DNA of 64,000 nucleotides from Flaccisagitta enflata (Eukaryota; Chaetognatha; Sagittoidea; Aphragmophora), in the NCBI GenBank assembly GCA_965153355.1, contig OZ231128.1, forward strand, positions 13,144,001 through 13,208,000, written 5' to 3'. The position numbers and the translations under genes are program-made. Under the pieces are notes generated by a model. It was not told the origin of the DNA. It made no database searches and worked only from the letters and a program-made list of their open reading frames with translations. The first letter of the stretch is position 1. Every line of letters starts with the position of its first letter. Shown piece by piece: positions 39,333 to 52,400 of this stretch.

Positions 39333-40817
39333 TATTGCCCTTGGGCGTCCCATTCTGTTTAAGTCCTCATTACCAGTCTGATGCAAGTAGTGACTCTTCA
39401 CAATCTTTCACCAAGCTTATATGTTCAGTCACTGAAATTTTCATTTTACTTATTTTTTTTATTTCTTTCGTTAGACCAAATCAAGAGCAATTCTATGTAT
39501 TGATTGCACTGAAAATCAGAGAAAAATAGGACTGAGCCACATGAGCTAGATGAGCTGAAATTCTCAAAATCACTAAACCAGACAACCTACTATGCTCATT
39601 GACATGCTTTCTTGTTGTTGCATGCTGAAGTCAAAACATAAAAAATATAAAAAATATCTATTCATTCATTGCATTTGAAATATGAAAAAAACTGAGTTAA
39701 ATGAGCTAGATGAGCTAGAATGCTCAAAATCACCCTCACAGATGAGCGGCTATGCTCGAAAACTTGTTTTTTGTATTTGTATGCTCAAACAAACAAAGAT
39801 ACACTCCTTTATTGATCCTACACAAAATCATAAAAGATATAGAAAAAAATTCTATTCAAACTTTTTGTTAAAAGAATTCTAAAAATATTTGTCGTAGAGC
39901 ATTTTGCTTGGCGCCAAATGAATGGAATTATCCAAATTACTTACCCTTTCAATTTTTATTCGCCCAATTGAGTTCAGAAGCTTTCTAGTAATAACAAAAT
40001 GAAAACCATGTTTCTTTGGAATATGAAAAAAGTCGAAGACTGACTTCGACTTTTTTCCCAATTAGCAAGATAGTACTCCAAAACAATTACCTATCTCATA
40101 GAAATAAGTGGCCAAATTGAAGCTCTTCAAATTTCCGAGCTTGCTGTGCAAACCACAACCCTCTAGCTTCATTGGATCACTTGATGAAAATTCTTGGGAT
40201 GACATTGGGCTGGCCTAGCACGGGTTAAAGACCCTCAATGAATGCCAACGAACGTGAAATTGACATTCCCAATGGGTTTTATCCTCTACTTTCAATATGA
40301 ATTAAACTAGCAAAAGTAACACCTTAATCCGGAAGTTCCGATTCGGAACATATCAAGAAATCTGTCGACCTTCAAAATCCTAATGAATTGCAGTTAAGGA
40401 TAAAGTAAATGTCAAAATGTGCACTAACAACTGTGGGTATTCAAAAGCTCACTGGAAGCCTTCAACTGTAGGTAAAACAATGTAGGAAAAATGGAAGCCG
40501 CTGTAAAGGTGTCAAAAAACAGGTGTTTCAAAAATATTTTTGACCACAACCCTTCACCATCTCTGTCCGATATCACATGTAAGATTTCATAGCTCTTTGC
40601 GATCAGGAACCTGAAAAAAAAAAAATGTACCTTTCATTTTTCAGTACAGTTCCTTTGACTATTCCTGATATGAACTGTCAACTGGGTAAAGCTTGAATCA
40701 AACTAGTGGCGTTCGCCATAACGTGTTCAACGAAAACTTAATTTGGCGTGAAAAAGAAAGGCAATAATTCATAACACAAAACTAATAATAATAACCAGAC
40801 AAATCTGTGTTGTAGAT
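39333..40817. other. Unannotated 1.5 kb
   Basis: AT-rich. Two imperfect direct copies of a segment containing GAGCTAGATGAGCT and CTCAAAATCAC occur at about 39540-39625 and 39690-39760. No exon or element boundary can be supported. Confidence 0.5.
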
Positions 40818-41010
40818 AATGGCCGCCTGTGGGCGGCCTAACTACTGTCCATGGACGACCTCACTGGTGCCTATGGGCGGCCTCACTACCGCCTGTGGGC
40901 GGTCCCACTGCCGCCTGTGGGCAGCCCCACTGCTGCCTGTGGGCGGTCCCTCTGCCACCTGTGGGTGGTCCCACTGCCGCCTGTGGGCGGTCCCACTAAC
41001 GCCTGTGTGA

Positions 41011-41104
<94 letters not shown>

Positions 41105-41120
41105 ATGTGTGTGTATGTCT
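40818..41120. repeat. 22-bp GC-rich repeat followed by (GT)n
   Basis: About eight units of ACTGCCGCCTGTGGGCGGTCCC with variants to 41005, then about 45 GT units. Confidence 0.93.
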
Positions 41121-41126
41121 GTGGAG

Positions 41127-41380
41127 AAAGCAGGGTTGTGTGACATACATTGGAAAATACAGAGCTGTGTGACATACATTGGAACAAACTAGGTGGTGTG
41201 ATATACATCAAATAATACAGGGCTGTGTGACATACATTGGAGAAAAACTGGATGGTGTGACATACATCGGAAAATTTTGGACTGTGTGACATTAGAAAAA
41301 AATGGGTGGTGTGACATACATTGGAGAATTCTGGGCTGTGTGACATACATTGAAAAAAACTGGGTGGTGTGACATACACA
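41127..41380. repeat. 58-bp dimeric satellite, left part
   Basis: Alternating 29-base monomers TGTGACATACATYGGA + AAAACTGGGTGG and + ATTCTGGGCTG, the same array as at 42484-44985. Confidence 0.95.
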
Positions 41381-42483
41381 CAAGGCCCTCTTCCGTTTAT
41401 TTCAGTTTGGGTATAGTGAGGGATATTGTTCCACTTTTCATACTACTCAGTACCTTGGATTGGAATGTCCGGCGGTCGCATTAAGCTTGACCTCGATTCT
41501 ATCCTCTAAGGGTATGGTTTCTTAACAATGTTACCCTCGGGTGATTTGTTGAATTTTGGTTAAAGAAGTAACAATCATTGCCCTGACAACTTTTGGTAAG
41601 CAGTTTGCTTTTGGGTTAGATTGAGAAGGAATGTTTTTCAGATTCTGTTTTATGGAAAACTAGGAGTGGTGCGCGTATTAACTAGTCAGTGAGGGTTCAC
41701 AAGGCCCTCTTCCGTTTATTTCAGTTTGGGTATAGTGAGGGATATCGTTCCACTTTTCATACTACTCAGTACCTTGGATTGGAATGTCCGGCGGTCGCAT
41801 TAAGCTTGACCTCGATTCTATCCTCTAAGGGTATGGTTTCTTAACAATGTTACCCTCGGGTGATTTGTTGAATTTTGGTTAAAGAAGTAACAATCATTGC
41901 CCTGACAACTTTTGGTAAGCAGTTTGCTTTTGGGTTAGATTGAGAAGGAATGTTTTTCAGATTCTGTTTTATGGAAAACTAGGAGTGGTGCGCGTATTAA
42001 CTAGTCAGTGAGGGTTCACAAGGCCAGGGTATGACAAAGTGCCCAAGCACGCAAGCATTGCTTGTAGGCAGCTATCAGATTTTGTAGGCAAGGAGATTAG
42101 AAAAAAAAAATCAAAACAAAAAGAAAATCATGAAAAACTGAAAAATTTGAATAATTTATGTCATAAAGTATCAAAATTCTAAGGAATGACTACAAATGGT
42201 TTCATTTGATCTGCCTTATTATATAGTAATACATACTATCTATATGCAATGATGAATTGAAACAACATATCATCATGTTACTATAAAAAGTTGTCTTTCA
42301 TACTCTTTTTTCAATATGTTTTGGATATCTGTATTTACAGATTTATCAAAATATTTTGTAGGCCAGAGCTTGTAAGAAAAGCTAGCTTGTAGGCAGCTGA
42401 AAATTTTGTCGGGCTCTGCACAAGGCCCTCTTCCGTTTATTTCAGTTTGGGTATAGTGAGGGATATTGTTCCACTTTTCATAC
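41381..42483. repeat. 319-bp tandem duplication embedded in the satellite
   Basis: 41381-41699 and 41700-42018 are nearly identical; I see one difference, GATATTGTTCC against GATATCGTTCC. A third, partial copy starts at 42019, is split by the insertion at 42025-42418, and resumes to 42483. It then joins satellite sequence at CTTTTCATAC|ATTGGAG. The near identity implies a recent event or assembly duplication. Confidence 0.92.
42025..42418. mobile_element. 394-bp hAT-type MITE with 8-bp TSD
   Basis: Left end CAGGGTATGACAAAGTGCCC; right end in reverse CAGAGCCCGACAAAATTTTC. The target CACAAGGC is duplicated exactly at 42017-42024 and 42419-42426. The undisturbed site exists in the upstream unit (CACAAGGCCCTCTTCC at 41698). 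GCTTGTAGGCAGCT occurs near both ends in direct orientation. No coding content. Confidence 0.88.
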
Positions 42484-44985
42484 ATTGGAGATAACTGGGT
42501 GGTGTGACATACATCTAAGAATTCTGGGCTGTGTGACATACATCAGAGAATTCTGGGCTGTGTGAAATACATCGGAGAATACTGGGCTGTGTGACATACA
42601 TCGGAGAAAACTGGGTGGTGTGACATACATCGGAGAATTCTGGGCTGTGTGACATACATCAGAGAAAACTGGGTGGTGTGACATACATCGGAGAATTCTA
42701 GGCTGTGTGACATACAATGGAGAAAACTGGGTGGTGTGACATACATCGGAAAATTCTGGGCTGTGTGACATACATTGGAGAAAACTGGGTGTTGTGACAT
42801 ACATTGGAGAATTCTGGGCTGTGTGACATACATCGGAGAAAACTGGGTGGTGTGACATACATCGGAGAATTCTGGGCTGTGTGACATACATCGGAGAAAA
42901 CTGGGTGGTGTGACATACATTGGAGAATTCTGGGCTGGGTGACATACATCGGAGAAAACTGGGTGGTGTGACATACATCGGAAAAAACTGGATGGTGTGA
43001 CATAAATTTGAGAATTCTGGGCTGTGTGACATACATTGGAAAAAACTGGGTGGTGTGACATACATCGGAGAATTCTGGGCGGTGTGACATACATCGGAGA
43101 AAACTGGGTGGTGTGACATACATCGGAGAATTCTGGGCTGTGTGACATACATCGGAGAAAACTGGGTGGTGTGACATACATCGGAGAATTCTGGGCTGTG
43201 TGACATATATTGGAGAAAACTGGGAGGTGTGACATACATTGGAGAGTTCTGGGCTGTGTGACATACATCGGAGAAAACTGGGTGGTGTGACATACATTGG
43301 AGAATTCTGGGCTGTGTGACATACATAGGAGAAAACTGGGTGGTGTGACATACATCAGAGAATTCTGGGCTGTGTGACATACATCGGAGAAAACTGGGTG
43401 GTGTGACATACATTAGAGAATTCTGGGCTGTGTAACATACATCGGAAAAAACTGGGTGGTGTGACATACATCGGAGAATTTTGGGCTGTGTGACATACAT
43501 CGGAGAAAATTTTGGACTGTGTGACATACATTGGAAAAAACTGGGTGGTGTGACATACATTGGAGAATTCTGGGCGGTGTGATATACATCGGAGAAAACT
43601 GGGTGGTGTGACATACATCGGAGAATTCTGGGCTGTGTGACATACATCAGAGAAAACTGGGTGGTGTGACATACATTGGAGAATTCTGGGCTGTAAGACA
43701 TATATTGGAGAAAACTGGGAGGTGTGACATACATTGGAGAATTCTGGGCTGTGTGACACACATCGGAGAAAACTGGGTGGTGTGACATACATTGGAGAAT
43801 TCTGGGCTGTGTAACATACATCGGAGAAAACTGTATGGTGTAACATACATCAGAGAATTCAGGGCTGTGTGACATACATCGGAGAAAACTGGGTGGTGTG
43901 ACATACATTGGAGAATTCTGGGCTGTGTGACATACATCGGAAAAAACTGGGTGGTGTGACATACATCAGAGAATTCTGGGCTGTGTGACATATATCGGAG
44001 AAAACTGTATGGTGTAACATACATTGGAGAATTCTGGGCTGTGTGACATACATCGGAGAAAACTGGGTGGTGTGACACACATTGGAGAATTCTGGGTTGT
44101 GTGACATACACAGGAGAAAATCGGGTTGTGTGACATACATCGGAGAAAACTGGGTGGTGTGACATACATTGGAGAATTCTGTGCTGTGTGACATACATTG
44201 GAAAAAACTGGGTGGTGTGACATACATTGGAGAATTCTGGGCTGTGTGACATACATTTGAAAAAACTGGGTGGTGTGACATAAATCGGAGAATTCTGGGT
44301 TGTGTAACATACATGGGAGAAAATTGGGTTGTGTGACATACATCGGAGAAAACTGGGTGGTGTGACATACATTGGAGAATTCTGTGCTGTGTGACATACA
44401 TTGGAGAAAACTGGGTGGTGTGACATACATCGGAGAATTCTGGGTTGTATGACATACACCGGAGAAAACTGGGTGGTGTGACATACATCAGACAATTCTG
44501 GGCTGTGTGACATACATCGGAGAAAACTGGGTGGTGTTACATACATTGGAGAATTCTCGGCTTTGTGACATACATCGGAGAAAACTGGGTGGTGTGACAT
44601 ACATCGGAGAATTGTGGGCTGTGTGACATACACTGGAAAAAACTGGGTGGTGTGATATACATTGGAGAATTTTGGGCTGTGTGACATACACCGGAGAAAA
44701 CTGGGTGGTGTGATATACACAGGAGAATTCTGGGCTGTGTGACATACACTGAAAAAAACTGGGTGGTATGACATACATCGGAGAATTCTGGGTTGTGTAA
44801 CATACACGGGAGAAAATTGGGTTGTGTGACATACATCGGAGAAAACTGGGTGGTGTGACATACATTGGAGAATTCTGTGCTGTGTGACATACATCGGAGG
44901 AAACTGGGTGGTGTGACATACATTGGAGAATGCTGGGCCGTGTGACATACATTGGTGAAAACTGGGTAATGTTAAGTCTTAGAGA
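42484..44985. repeat. 58-bp dimeric satellite, main block
   Basis: About 43 dimers of two 29-base monomers that share TGTGACATACATCGGAGAA and differ in the end (TTCTGGGCTG against AACTGGGTGG). The regular alternation is kept almost throughout. The minus frames (up to 494 residues, MYVTPPSFLRCMSHSPEF type) repeat every 58 residues and are artefacts. Confidence 0.97.
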
Positions 44986-45127
44986 ATTCTAGTCTGCGTG
45001 ACATACGAACGTACGGAAGCATGGAAAATCTCTGAATATTAAGTGTTCCACTATCGTGGAACACAATAACTTAGACTTTGCACTTAGTGTTTTCAGCTTG
45101 GTATCTAGGAAACTGGTTACTAGAGAC

Positions 45128-46305
<1,178 letters not shown>

Positions 46306-46317
46306 ATGAAAACAACC

Positions 46318-46925
46318 ATGTGGTACCCGTGCCCTGCTTGTGTAGTGTGTGATTTAAGTTGAGGGGGAGCAGGGCAGCGGCCCCAAAGGGGACAAAGTCC
46401 TGTAGAACACAGGGAAAATCTGTCCATCCATCCCTCCATTTGTTCCCCCCACCTCACTCTCAGGGCTTTGTCTCCTTTGGGGCCTTTTCTGACCCAAATT
46501 CTGCCAAATAGCCCAAATTCCAGCAATATGGCCCAAATCTAAGCATAATGGCCAAGATCCCAGCAGATTGGCCCAAGCAAAATGGTTAAAATCTGGTCAG
46601 AATCTAGGTATCAAAGGCCACAATACAGGTCGAAGGGGCCAAAATGACAGACTTTGGGCTAGAATTTGGGTTTTCTGGCCAGATTTGGGCCATTTTGCTT
46701 GAGATTTGGCTAATATGCTTGGATTTGGGCCATTTTGCTCAGATTTGGGCCATATTGCTTGGATTTGGGCTATTTGGCAGAATTTGGGTCAGAATAGGCC
46801 CCAAAGGAGACGAAGCCCTGAAGGTGAGTTGGGGGGACGGATATACATACGGACGGACATACGTATGGACGGACAGATTTACCCTGTGTTCTACAGGACT
46901 TTGTCCCCTTTGGGGCCGCTGCCCA
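46318..46925 (-). mobile_element. Family B foldback element, copy 4
   Basis: Reverse orientation: tail GGTACCCGTGCCCTGCTTG at the left, then GGGCAGCGGCCCCAAAGGGG, GTCCTGTAGAACACAGGG. Inverted inner arms carry GCCAAATAGCCCAAATTC / GAATTTGGGCTATTTGGC (46500-46610 and 46680-46790). The mirrored CTGTGTTCTACAGGAC and GGGGCCGCTGCCCA end it. Confidence 0.85.
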
Positions 46926-46935
46926 AAAACTAAAA

Positions 46936-47886
46936 AACAAGGCCAAGAGATGTCCAATAGATGCGTCCTCTTTAGATGTAAGATATCATCATACAAATTA
47001 TCAAGATATAAAGATATTAAGATATAATGATATGAAAATATAAAGATTCAGAGATAAAGAGAAAAATATAAACTGATTCCTCTCTCCCCCCCCCCCACGC
47101 CTCTCCACCCCTCCCCCCACTCTTCCCCACCTCTCCCCCCACCCCTCCCCCCAAGCCTCTCAACCCCTCCCCCCACGCCTCCCCACGCCTCCCCACCCCT
47201 CCCATATGCCTCCCCACCCCTCCCCCCACGACTCCCCTCCCCCCCACGTTTCCCCACCCCTCCCCACACCCCCACGCCTCCCCCCACCTCATCCTCACAA
47301 AGAGACTTGAAGGGACTTGGAGAGACATGGAGAAGCATGACGAGACATGAGGAAACATGAGGAGACATAAGAGACATATAGAGACATGAAGAGACATAAG
47401 AGACATAAGTGACATAAGAGACAAAGGAGACTTAAGAGAGATATAAGAGATATAGGAGACATTAGAGACAAAAGAGATAGAAGAGATATAAGGGATATGA
47501 GATATAAGCGATATAAGAGACAGAAGAGACATAAGAGACATATAGGAGACATAGGAGACATAAGAGATGTATAGGAGACATTTAGGAGACAAAAGAGACA
47601 AAGAGACATAAGAGACATAAGAGACCTAAAATACATAAGAGAAATAAGAGACATAAGAGATATAAGAGACATATAGGAGACATAAGAGACATATAGGGGA
47701 CAAAAGAGACAGAAGAGACAAAAGAAATGAAAGAGACATAAGAAATATTAGAGACATGAAGAGACATAAAGAGAAATGAAGAGAAAACCCTAAAATCTGC
47801 CTTTAGAAAATTTCGCGTTACAGACATTCCTACATTCCTACGTAGGGACAGAGCCTCTTATAGAGATGCGAGGACGCATCTAAAAA
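46936..47886 (+). mobile_element. Family A3 element with internal arrays
   Basis: It starts AACAAGGCCAAGAGATGTCC with the subterminal motif AGATGCGTCCTC at 46959-46970. It ends with the hairpin AGATGCGAGGACGCATCT at 47864-47881 and AAAAA. The 5' motif is the exact reverse complement of 47870-47881. The interior is a C-rich CCCCTCCCCACG tract (47080-47290) and GAGACATAA repeats (47290-47780). The same head and interior order occur at 50780-52521. Confidence 0.85.
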
Positions 47887-48089
47887 ATGAAAACAACAAA
47901 AACAACAAAAACAACAAAAACAAAACGAGCCAAAACCATAACAACAACGACAAAGACATTGTTGACGGCGATGACAAAAGGGAAAGGGAAACGGATTTTT
48001 GCTTTTAATTTTTTCTGGTTCATACATCACGTTCATCACCAGAAAACTATTTAATAACTTTTACACATCATGAGCAGGCCTGAGCTATA

Positions 48090-48240
48090 TAGCATTTTTA
48101 TCAACTATACAATACCAATACAATACTCTTAAGTATTGGGACAATACAATACAATACCGATACAATACAATATCCAATACCATTATATACAATACATTAT
48201 CATTGCATACAATACGAAACAATACAATACAATATCTATG
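48090..48240. repeat. (CAATA)n-like tract
   Basis: Imperfect ACAATACAATACC units. The flanks 47887-48089 and 48241-48594 hold no recognisable feature. Confidence 0.75.
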
Positions 48241-48588
48241 TAAGTACAAATAGCTTTGATAATAAGGATTAATTATCAAGTAATAATAAGTGTTATCAAG
48301 CATTAAGTAGTAATAAGTATTAGAAATATTTAAACATTAAGTAGCAAAATTTATTAGAAATAATTATGATCAAATGGTCTTCTAATATTTGGAACAAAAA
48401 ACATAATGATTTTGATGATAATACATATTTTCTTAGATATAAAGAACTGAAAATTTTTATCTTTGCTACATTTATTTATCTGTTTCTTTTTTTGTTCATC
48501 TGATTCTTTTTTCTCTTTTTCTCTATTTTGTTTTGTTTGTTTGTTTCTTTTTTATTTTTATTTTCTTATCTGTCTGTCTCTTTATCTT

Positions 48589-48716
<128 letters not shown>

Positions 48717-49417
48717 GTAGAATTTCACTCTCCTGTAGATTTTTACTCTTCTTCCTATTCCTCCTCTTCATCCTTTCAGCTTCTGACTGCTTATTGTTAC
48801 CCACATAGATTCTTATTCTTCTCCTTCCTTTTTGTCTATATTCCCAACCCACTTAAACTTGCATAAGTTCCTCTACCTCTTCCTCTTTTCAACCCTCACC
48901 CACTTTCACTTTTGGCAAATCTCCTCTTGTTTTATTTCTCACCTTCTCCACTATTTTTGTTAGTATTTGCCTAAAGTTCACTGTTCTGTGATAAAACCTG
49001 GCTATTTCTAACATTGGGGTCTTAGCATTTATCACTTGACTCTAATCAAGCATCTGAAGTTTGAAACTCATTGAATCTTTTTTATTTTTTAAGTCAAAAT
49101 TTGCAAGAAAACTACCTTTTTTGTTAAATTTACTGCATAACTTCAAACATGGATTTCTGCTGAATTTCAAGACCTACTCCTATGAAAATTTGATACAAAA
49201 AACGTCATACATAGCACTTTCATGAGAAAAAAAAATCAAACTGAAAAGTCAAATAGTTTTAGCACAATAAAGGTTCCTTTCGTGTCAAATGAGATTGAAT
49301 GCCCTGTATGGCACCAACAAAACGACTAGTTTGCGTAGTATGACTTTCAATTTTTTTCTGATCTGCTTATAAATCGTATCATCAATTAACTAAAAGAAAG
49401 TGAGGCAGGAAAACAGA

Positions 49418-49482
49418 TGGATGGACGATATAACAACCCAAACGCATGGTATTTTATAGAGTTGCATGCACGCGACTTTAAA
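49418..49482 (+). mobile_element. Family A 3' remnant abutting the Roco reading frame
   Basis: CAGATGGATGGACG, then TTTATAGAGTTGCATGCACGCGACTTTAAAA, the family hairpin and tail with small changes. The hairpin supplies the ATG at 49466 that opens the downstream reading frame. Confidence 0.65.
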
Positions 49483-52400
49483 AGGGGGCATTTTGGTGCC
49501 AATTCCCATCCAAGGCAAATCGATCGAGAAACTGGTGGTTGAATGCGAAATGAGTCATTCCCTCTTTTTGAATGGGAATCCCGTCACGACAGTCGAAGGT
49601 GTGGCGAAGTTGGAGGGAGTCAAGTATTTTAAAGGCGATAAATGTGGATTCGAGTTCATCCCAGAATGGACTCGAGGATTGAAGGCGCTTAAAACGCTTC
49701 ATTTAGATGAAAACAGCATAACAGAAATTCCTTCTTGGATGAAGGAATTGACGGGGATTGAGGAACTTTTTCTTCAAAGTAACAAAATAAGCGAAATTCC
49801 ATCAATGATCTGCGGGATGAAGGGACTAAAAAAGTTGATGTTGGCTAGTAACGATGTGAGGACGATCGAGTCTCTGGCCCAAGGAGAAATGAGACTGGAA
49901 TCACTTTGGCTGACGGGCAACAGAAATTTGCAGTCAATTCCATCTTTGGGAAAAAGCTTGAAGGAACTGCGGATTAACGCCTGCGACATTCAATCTCTGC
50001 CTCATGACCTTTTTCATCATGGATTGCAAAGTGTGGACATCTTCAATAACAAAGGTGAGTCAAGTCGGGATTAGTGAATGAGTAAAACGATAAGAACATA
50101 GAAAATAAAGAAAAAACAGGAAAAGACAGAAAAAAAGAAAATGAAGGAAAAAAGAGACAGAGATAGAAATATAAAAAAAAACTAAGGTGAGTCTGAGTTG
50201 GGATATGGAAATAAGACAAAGACATAAACCAAGAAAATAAAGGGAGAAGCGACAAAGATAGAGCCATAGAAAAATACCTAGGTTATTTAGGAAATGGAAA
50301 TAAGACAAGGACTGAAACAATTCGGATAAAGGAAAAAGAGACAAAGATAGAAACAAAGAAAATAAAGTAACAAGAGACAAAGACGGGGACATAAAGAATA
50401 ACTGAGTTGGGATACCACGCGGATCAATAAAAAAGACGCACTTTTTAATGGCTATTTTAGCTGTTTTTCCATTGATTTCAAGTTAAATGCTTTGCAGTAT
50501 TGAAAATCTCAGCTTTTAAGCTTTATGAATCAACAAGGCCAGATACACGGCTACCCAAGTCGCGTGCGGGTGGGGGGGCCATATTTGAGGCCTCTCCATC
50601 ATTTGGGCAGGAGCAGTGAGGTCAAAGACTGCAAAAACCCAAAAAAAGTAAAGCGTGATGGATGTCCGGACGGACGGATCAACAGACGAACCGATGGACC
50701 GACAAGGCGGGTTGTAGAGTAGCGTTGCATGGGACTAAAAAGAAAAAATTCTTAATCTTGAGGCGTTCACGCGTAGTAAAATAAGGCCAAGAGATGTCCA
50801 ATAGATGCGCCCTCTTTAGACGTAAGATATAATCATACAAATCATTAGATATATAGATATTAAGATATAATAATATGAAAATATAAAGATTCAGAGATAA
50901 AGAGAAAAATGTAAACTGATTCATCTCTCCCCCCCACGCCTCTCCACCTCTCCTCCCCCAACGCCTTCCCCCCACCCCTCCCCCCACGCCTCCTTACCCC
51001 TCCCCCCACGCCTACCCACCCCACCCCCCTCCCCTCCCCCCCTCCCCCACGCCTCCCCACCCCTCCCCCCCTCCTCCCCACCCTCCCCTCCTCCCCCCCC
51101 CACTCCCCACCCCCCCGCCCCATCCTCATGAAGAGACAAGAAGGGACTTGGAAGACATGGAGAGATATGGAGAGACATGAGGAAACATGAGGAGACATTT
51201 AGAGACATGAAGAGACATAAGAGACATAAGAGACATAAGAGACTTAAGAGATATAAGAGTTAAGAGACATAAGAGATATAAGAGATAGGAGACATAAGAG
51301 ATGAGATATAGGAGACATAAGAGACATAAGAGACATATGAGACATACAGGAGACATAGGAGACATAAGAGACATATAGGAGACATATAGGAGACAAAAAA
51401 GACATGGAGACATAAGACACATAAGAGACATAGGAGACAAAAGAACCTAAGATACATAAGAGAAATAAGAGATATAAGAGACATATAGGAGACAAAAGAG
51501 ACAAAAGAGACATATAAGAGACAAAAGAGACAAAAGAGACAAAAGAGATGAAAGAGACAAAAGAAATATAAGAGACAAGAAGATACATGAAGAGAAATGA
51601 AGAGAAAACCTTGAATATGGAGACCTTGAACATGGAGACATAAGACACATAAGAGACATAGGAGAAAAAAGAAACCTAACATACATAAGAGAAATAAGAG
51701 ATATAAGAGACATATAGGAGACAAAAGAGACAAAAGAGACATATAAGAGACAAAAGTGACAAAAGAGACAAAAGAGATGAAAGAGACAAAAGAAATATAC
51801 GAGACAAGATGATACAGTAGATGTCGTCTAGACTCAAAAATACGGGGGAATTCATTACAGGAAGACAAATAAAGTCAAGAGAGTGATATTTGGAATATAA
51901 ACTAATAAAAGGATGCTCTATTGCTTATTGGTGTTGGTTGCTATGGAAACACATTTTCATGTATTTACGCTAAAGTATCAATTTTTTGAGAAATTTTTTG
52001 AGGGAACATTGTATAGAATAAAATTTGCTACAACTTTCCAACAGTATGTTCTGTAAGAATATCGCTTGTTTGGCTATTGCTAGGGAGCATCACAGGGCTG
52101 TCACACATAGTTACGCTCCCTAGCAACAGCTAAACGAGCAATATTCTTACAGAACATACTGTGGGAAAGTTGTGGCAAATTTCATTATAAACAATGTTCC
52201 CTAAAAAAAGTTTCTCAAAATATTGATACTATAGCGTGAATACATGAAAATGTGTTTCCATAGCAACCAACACCCATGGGCAACAAAGCATCCTTTTATT
52301 AGTCTATATATCAAATATCAGTCTCTTAAGTAAATTTGTCTTCCTGTAATGAATTCCCCCGTATTTCCAAGTCTAGACAACATCTACTGTACATGAAGAA

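Noticed and set aside
41381-42018. 319-bp direct repeats as LTRs of a retroelement
   Set aside because: The copies are directly adjacent with no internal coding region, and the termini lack TG...CA with a target duplication; a tandem duplication fits better.
42478-44952. Long minus-strand frames reading MYVTPPSFLRCMSHSPEF
   Set aside because: The translation repeats every 58 residues because the DNA repeats every 58 bases; several registers are open together, so no coding constraint is visible.
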